Below are positions 52,521 through 53,000 of a stretch of 53,000 bases of DNA, piece after piece (position 1 is the stretch's first letter; the number at the start of each line of letters is the position of its first letter). The notes beneath the pieces were generated by a model, which saw only the letters and a list, made by a program, of their open reading frames with translations, ran no database searches and was not told where the DNA came from. The position numbers were made by a program, and so were the translations under genes. Source of the stretch: Betaproteobacteria bacterium (GTDB taxonomy: Bacteria > Pseudomonadota > Gammaproteobacteria > Burkholderiales > Burkholderiaceae_C); assembly GCA_028870715.1 (NCBI GenBank), contig JAGWOZ010000004.1, positions 1-53,000 on the forward strand, in the 5' to 3' direction.

Positions 52521-53000
52521 TCAGGTTTCCGAGATTGTGATGCTTGGGAACCTGGCCGAATAGTCCTTCGCACGCTGCGCCACTTTGACTGCCAGCTTGC
52601 GCGCGATGGATTTGTACTCCAGCGCGGCCATTCCCTCGGGATCAGCCACCACGCTGGGATGGCCGCTATCAGCCTGCTCGCGAATGCGCAGGTCCAGCGG
52701 CAGGCTGCCCAGCAACTCCACCCCGTAGTCCGCGGCCATCTTCGCTCCGCCGCCCGCGCCGAAGATATGGTCGCTGTGGCCGCAGTGGGGACACACATAC
52801 ACAGCCATGTTCTCCACGATACCCAGCACCGGCACCTGCACCTTCTCGAACATCTTCAAACCCTTGCGTGCATCGAGCAAGGCGATGTCCTGCGGGGTGG
52901 TGACAATGACGGCACCCGTCAGCGGGACGCGCTGTGACAGCGTGAGTTGGATGTCGCCGGTACCCGGGGGCATGTCGACGATGAGATAGTCCAGATCCTG
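52521..53000 (-). CDS. apbC: Mrp/ApbC iron-sulfur carrier P-loop protein, C-terminal part
   Basis: The C-terminal 159 residues are visible; the gene continues past the right edge (the frame stays open as [16 protein letters not shown]). DMPPGTGD is the Walker B-like signature of the Mrp/NBP35 family, followed by [33 protein letters not shown], the cluster-binding pair VCPHCGH and IFGAGGG. The protein is an ATPase that carries Fe-S clusters to apoproteins. It is co-directional with fadD, 152 bp upstream of it; the operator between suggests separate transcription. Confidence 0.95.
   Translation of the reverse strand, partial: QDLDYLIVDMPPGTGDIQLTLSQRVPLTGAVIVTTPQDIALLDARKGLKMFEKVQVPVLGIVENMAVYVCPHCGHSDHIFGAGGGAKMAADYGVELLGSLPLDLRIREQADSGHPSVVADPEGMAALEYKSIARKLAVKVAQRAKDYSARFPSITISET

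Noticed and set aside
1-53000. CRISPR array, tRNA/rRNA genes, complete prophage or toxin-antitoxin pair
   Set aside because: Read through for direct repeats with regular spacing, cloverleaf folds and paired small genes; none found by eye. A tRNAscan/CRISPR finder run would be decisive.

Overview
The window is high-GC, densely coded chromosomal DNA from a Gram-negative bacterium, almost certainly a Burkholderiales betaproteobacterium. The evidence is gene order: pilT - cyclic-nucleotide-binding protein - pilU, fmdB - DUF502 - aspS, nudB - EEP - clsB, midA and folM - folB - ttcA, and a glrK - qseG - glrR operon. A sulfur-handling pair (YeeE/YedE transporter plus periplasmic rhodanese) would fit a Thiomonas-like sulfur oxidiser, but the genus is a guess from memory.

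Layout. 1-3.6 kb: the start of an RND-type membrane fusion protein, a class II glutamine amidotransferase, a SIMPL-domain secreted protein and a Do-family periplasmic protease with a textbook terminator. 3.9-9.0 kb: an envelope-directed accessory patch. A DUF6502 protein overlaps a DUF5666 repeat lipoprotein, a second Gly-rich lipoprotein diverges from a shared promoter region, and a small His-rich secreted protein follows. 9.7-13.1 kb: ettA, a thioredoxin-like protein, acylphosphatase and the PLP-binding YggS protein. 13.3-18.0 kb: twitching-motility ATPases PilT and PilU around a cyclic-nucleotide-binding protein, then an orphan ABC-type substrate-binding protein and an unknown protein. 18.0-24 kb: an SpmAB-like membrane protein, a DEAD-box helicase of CsdA/DbpA type, type II NADH dehydrogenase, a tiny secreted protein with a strong terminator and a transposase remnant. 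24.1-28.8 kb: glrR, qseG, glrK, rlmJ. 29.1-31.6 kb: the YeeE/rhodanese sulfur module. 31.8-32.0 kb: a TnpB zinc-ribbon remnant. 32.1-39.7 kb: a long co-directional run fmdB - DUF502 - aspS - aroG - nudB - EEP - clsB. 39.9-44.2 kb: a DUF4136-type lipoprotein, ttcA, folB and folM facing midA and DUF2905. 44.5-46.7 kb: a divergent MFS transporter/LysR pair. 46.8-53 kb: cca, a triple-PAS GGDEF-EAL protein, fadD with a candidate TetR-type operator, and the C-terminal part of mrp/apbC.

Most of the window is housekeeping. The places most worth study are the DUF6502/DUF5666/lipoprotein patch, the thiosulfate-type transporter with its coupled rhodanese and small membrane ORF, the two small secreted proteins, and the inverted repeats in front of fadD and between the LysR and MFS genes. 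I found no CRISPR array, prophage, complete insertion sequence, rRNA or tRNA gene, and no clear new defence or biosynthetic system. Start codons were re-chosen wherever the ORF track ran upstream of the likely start.
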